DNA of 14,315 nucleotides, from assembly GCF_003248605.1 (NCBI RefSeq), contig NZ_QFPF01000064.1, positions 1 to 14,315 of the forward strand, read 5' to 3'. The first letter of the stretch is position 1; every line of letters starts with the position of its first letter. The DNA is from Microbacterium sp. GTDB lineage: Bacteria > Actinomycetota > Actinomycetes > Actinomycetales > Microbacteriaceae. Of the stretch, positions 13,450 through 14,315 are shown in pieces. Made by a program: the position numbers and the translations under genes. Under the pieces are notes generated by a model. It was not told the origin of the DNA. It saw nothing but the letters and a program-made list of their open reading frames with translations, and did not search any database.

Positions 13450-14315
13450 ATGAGAGCCTTCCGCTGCCGCGTGTGCGCCAACCCGCTGCACTTCGAGAAC
13501 TCGGTGTGCGTCTCGTGCGGCTCCGACCTCGCCTTCTCGCGCACCGAGGTCGACATCGTGCCGATCGTGGCCGGTCGGTACACCGACGCCGACGGTGCGA
13601 CCTGGCACATCTGCCGCAACCTCGGCCTGTCGGGATGCACCTGGCTCGCCGCGACGCCGGGCGGGCAGTGCGTCAGCTGCGACCTCACCCGCACCCGCCC
13701 GAACGACGCCGACGCGCGCGGCATGCGCAGCTTCCAGATCGCCGAGCGCGCCAAGCGCCGCCTGATCGTCGACCTCGACCGGCTGGGCTTCGAGATCGAG
13801 TCGCGCCGCACGAATCCGACGACCGGCCTGTGCTTCGATCTGCTCTCGGACACGCACGAGGACGTCGTCACCGGTCACGACCAGGGCGTCATCACCATCA
13901 ACCTCGCCGAGGGCGACGACGCGTATCGCGAACGGGTGCGGGTGCGACTCGACGAGCCCTACCGGACGATGCTCGGGCACTTCCGTCACGAGATCGGCCA
14001 CTACATCCAGTGGCGGCTCGTCGAGGCGGCGGGTGGCAGCATCCTGGATCGCGCCCGCGCGCTCTTCGGCGACGAGCGCGCCGACTACGAAGAGGCGGTG
14101 AACCGGCACTACGCCGACGGTGCGCCGGCCGGATGGCCGGGCTCATTCATCAGCGCCTACGCGACGATGCACCCGTACGAGGACTTCGCCGAGACCTGGG
14201 CGCACTACCTGCACATCTGCGACACGATCGAGACGTCGACCGCCTACGGGCTCGCCGAGCCGGTGGCGCTCGAGGATGTCGTCGCCTTCCGCGACGTCGT
14301 GACGCGCGTGTGGAT
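13450..14315 (+). CDS. Zinc-ribbon putative zinc metallopeptidase (partial, runs off the window)
   Basis: The open frame continues to the window edge: 288 codons without a stop. The N-terminus carries two four-cysteine clusters, Cys6/9/20/23 and Cys55/63/74/77, predicted to bind zinc. The centre has RHEIGHY (179-185), an HExxH zinc-protease motif with His180, Glu181 and His184. YEDFAETWAHYLH (243-255) downstream supplies acidic residues (Glu244, Asp245, Glu248) of which one could be the third zinc ligand. This arrangement matches the 'putative zinc-binding metallopeptidase' family (Peptidase_Mx-like), often found in actinobacterial and proteobacterial genomes; its substrate is not known. There is no signal peptide, so it is probably cytoplasmic. 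The ATG at 13450 is the first good start, though the Shine-Dalgarno sequence is weak. The C-terminus is missing. Confidence 0.88.
   Translation, partial: MRAFRCRVCANPLHFENSVCVSCGSDLAFSRTEVDIVPIVAGRYTDADGATWHICRNLGLSGCTWLAATPGGQCVSCDLTRTRPNDADARGMRSFQIAERAKRRLIVDLDRLGFEIESRRTNPTTGLCFDLLSDTHEDVVTGHDQGVITINLAEGDDAYRERVRVRLDEPYRTMLGHFRHEIGHYIQWRLVEAAGGSILDRARALFGDERADYEEAVNRHYADGAPAGWPGSFISAYATMHPYEDFAETWAHYLHICDTIETSTAYGLAEPVALEDVVAFRDVVTRVW

Noticed and set aside
13442..13453. Three-codon mini-frame ATGACGGCATGA overlapping the metallopeptidase start
   Set aside because: It could in principle couple translation, but such short frames arise easily by chance and there is no ribosome binding site for it.

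Overview
The window looks like chromosome of a high-G+C actinobacterium (about 70 % G+C by eye). The best guess is Microbacteriaceae, close to Microbacterium. The reasons are the strong G/C third-position codon bias, frequent GTG starts, short intergenic gaps, an N-terminally extended ribosomal protein S9, the rplM-rpsI-glmM order with coaA nearby, and typical actinobacterial families (short Ppx/GppA phosphatase, Pro-rich DUF4190-type membrane protein, lysozyme-like protein with an ESGLRNI motif). No rRNA, tRNA, transposase, phage gene or CRISPR array was found.

Layout. 1-96: tail of an intergenic region. 97-1035 (-): pantothenate kinase coaA, divergent from 1102-2034 (+) Ppx/GppA-family phosphatase. 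2152-3438 (+): four-helix membrane protein with a histidine-kinase-type ATPase domain but no phospho-acceptor histidine. 3439-3777: intergenic region filled by three tandem 94-bp units, each with a 51-bp imperfect palindrome. 3778-6146 (-): rplM-rpsI-glmM, i.e. ribosomal proteins L13 and S9 plus phosphoglucosamine mutase. 6371-7210 (-): tandem-domain universal stress protein. 7211-7480: two more 51-bp palindromes, diverged from the first set but of the same length. 7481-8377 (-): CPBP-family intramembrane protease, divergent from 8406-8993 (+) low-molecular-weight protein tyrosine phosphatase. 9094-9531 (+): small DUF4190-like membrane protein. 9780-12311 (+): one long gene joining a Wzx-type flippase to a polysaccharide pyruvyl transferase. 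12369-13324 (-): a lysozyme-like cell-wall protein and a 100-residue unknown. 13450 to the window end (+): a zinc-ribbon metallopeptidase cut off by the edge.

How the parts fit. The left half is housekeeping: CoA synthesis, polyphosphate/ppGpp phosphohydrolase, translation, and the first committed step toward UDP-GlcNAc. The right half leans toward the envelope: protein tyrosine phosphatase, flippase/pyruvyl transferase fusion, lysozyme-like protein. It may export and decorate a surface or secondary cell-wall glycan, but this is inferred from families and proximity only.

The least explained items are the dispersed 51-bp palindromic elements (five copies at two loci with 94/95-bp spacing), the flippase-pyruvyl transferase fusion with an 18-bp operator-like palindrome upstream, and the histidine-less kinase-like protein.
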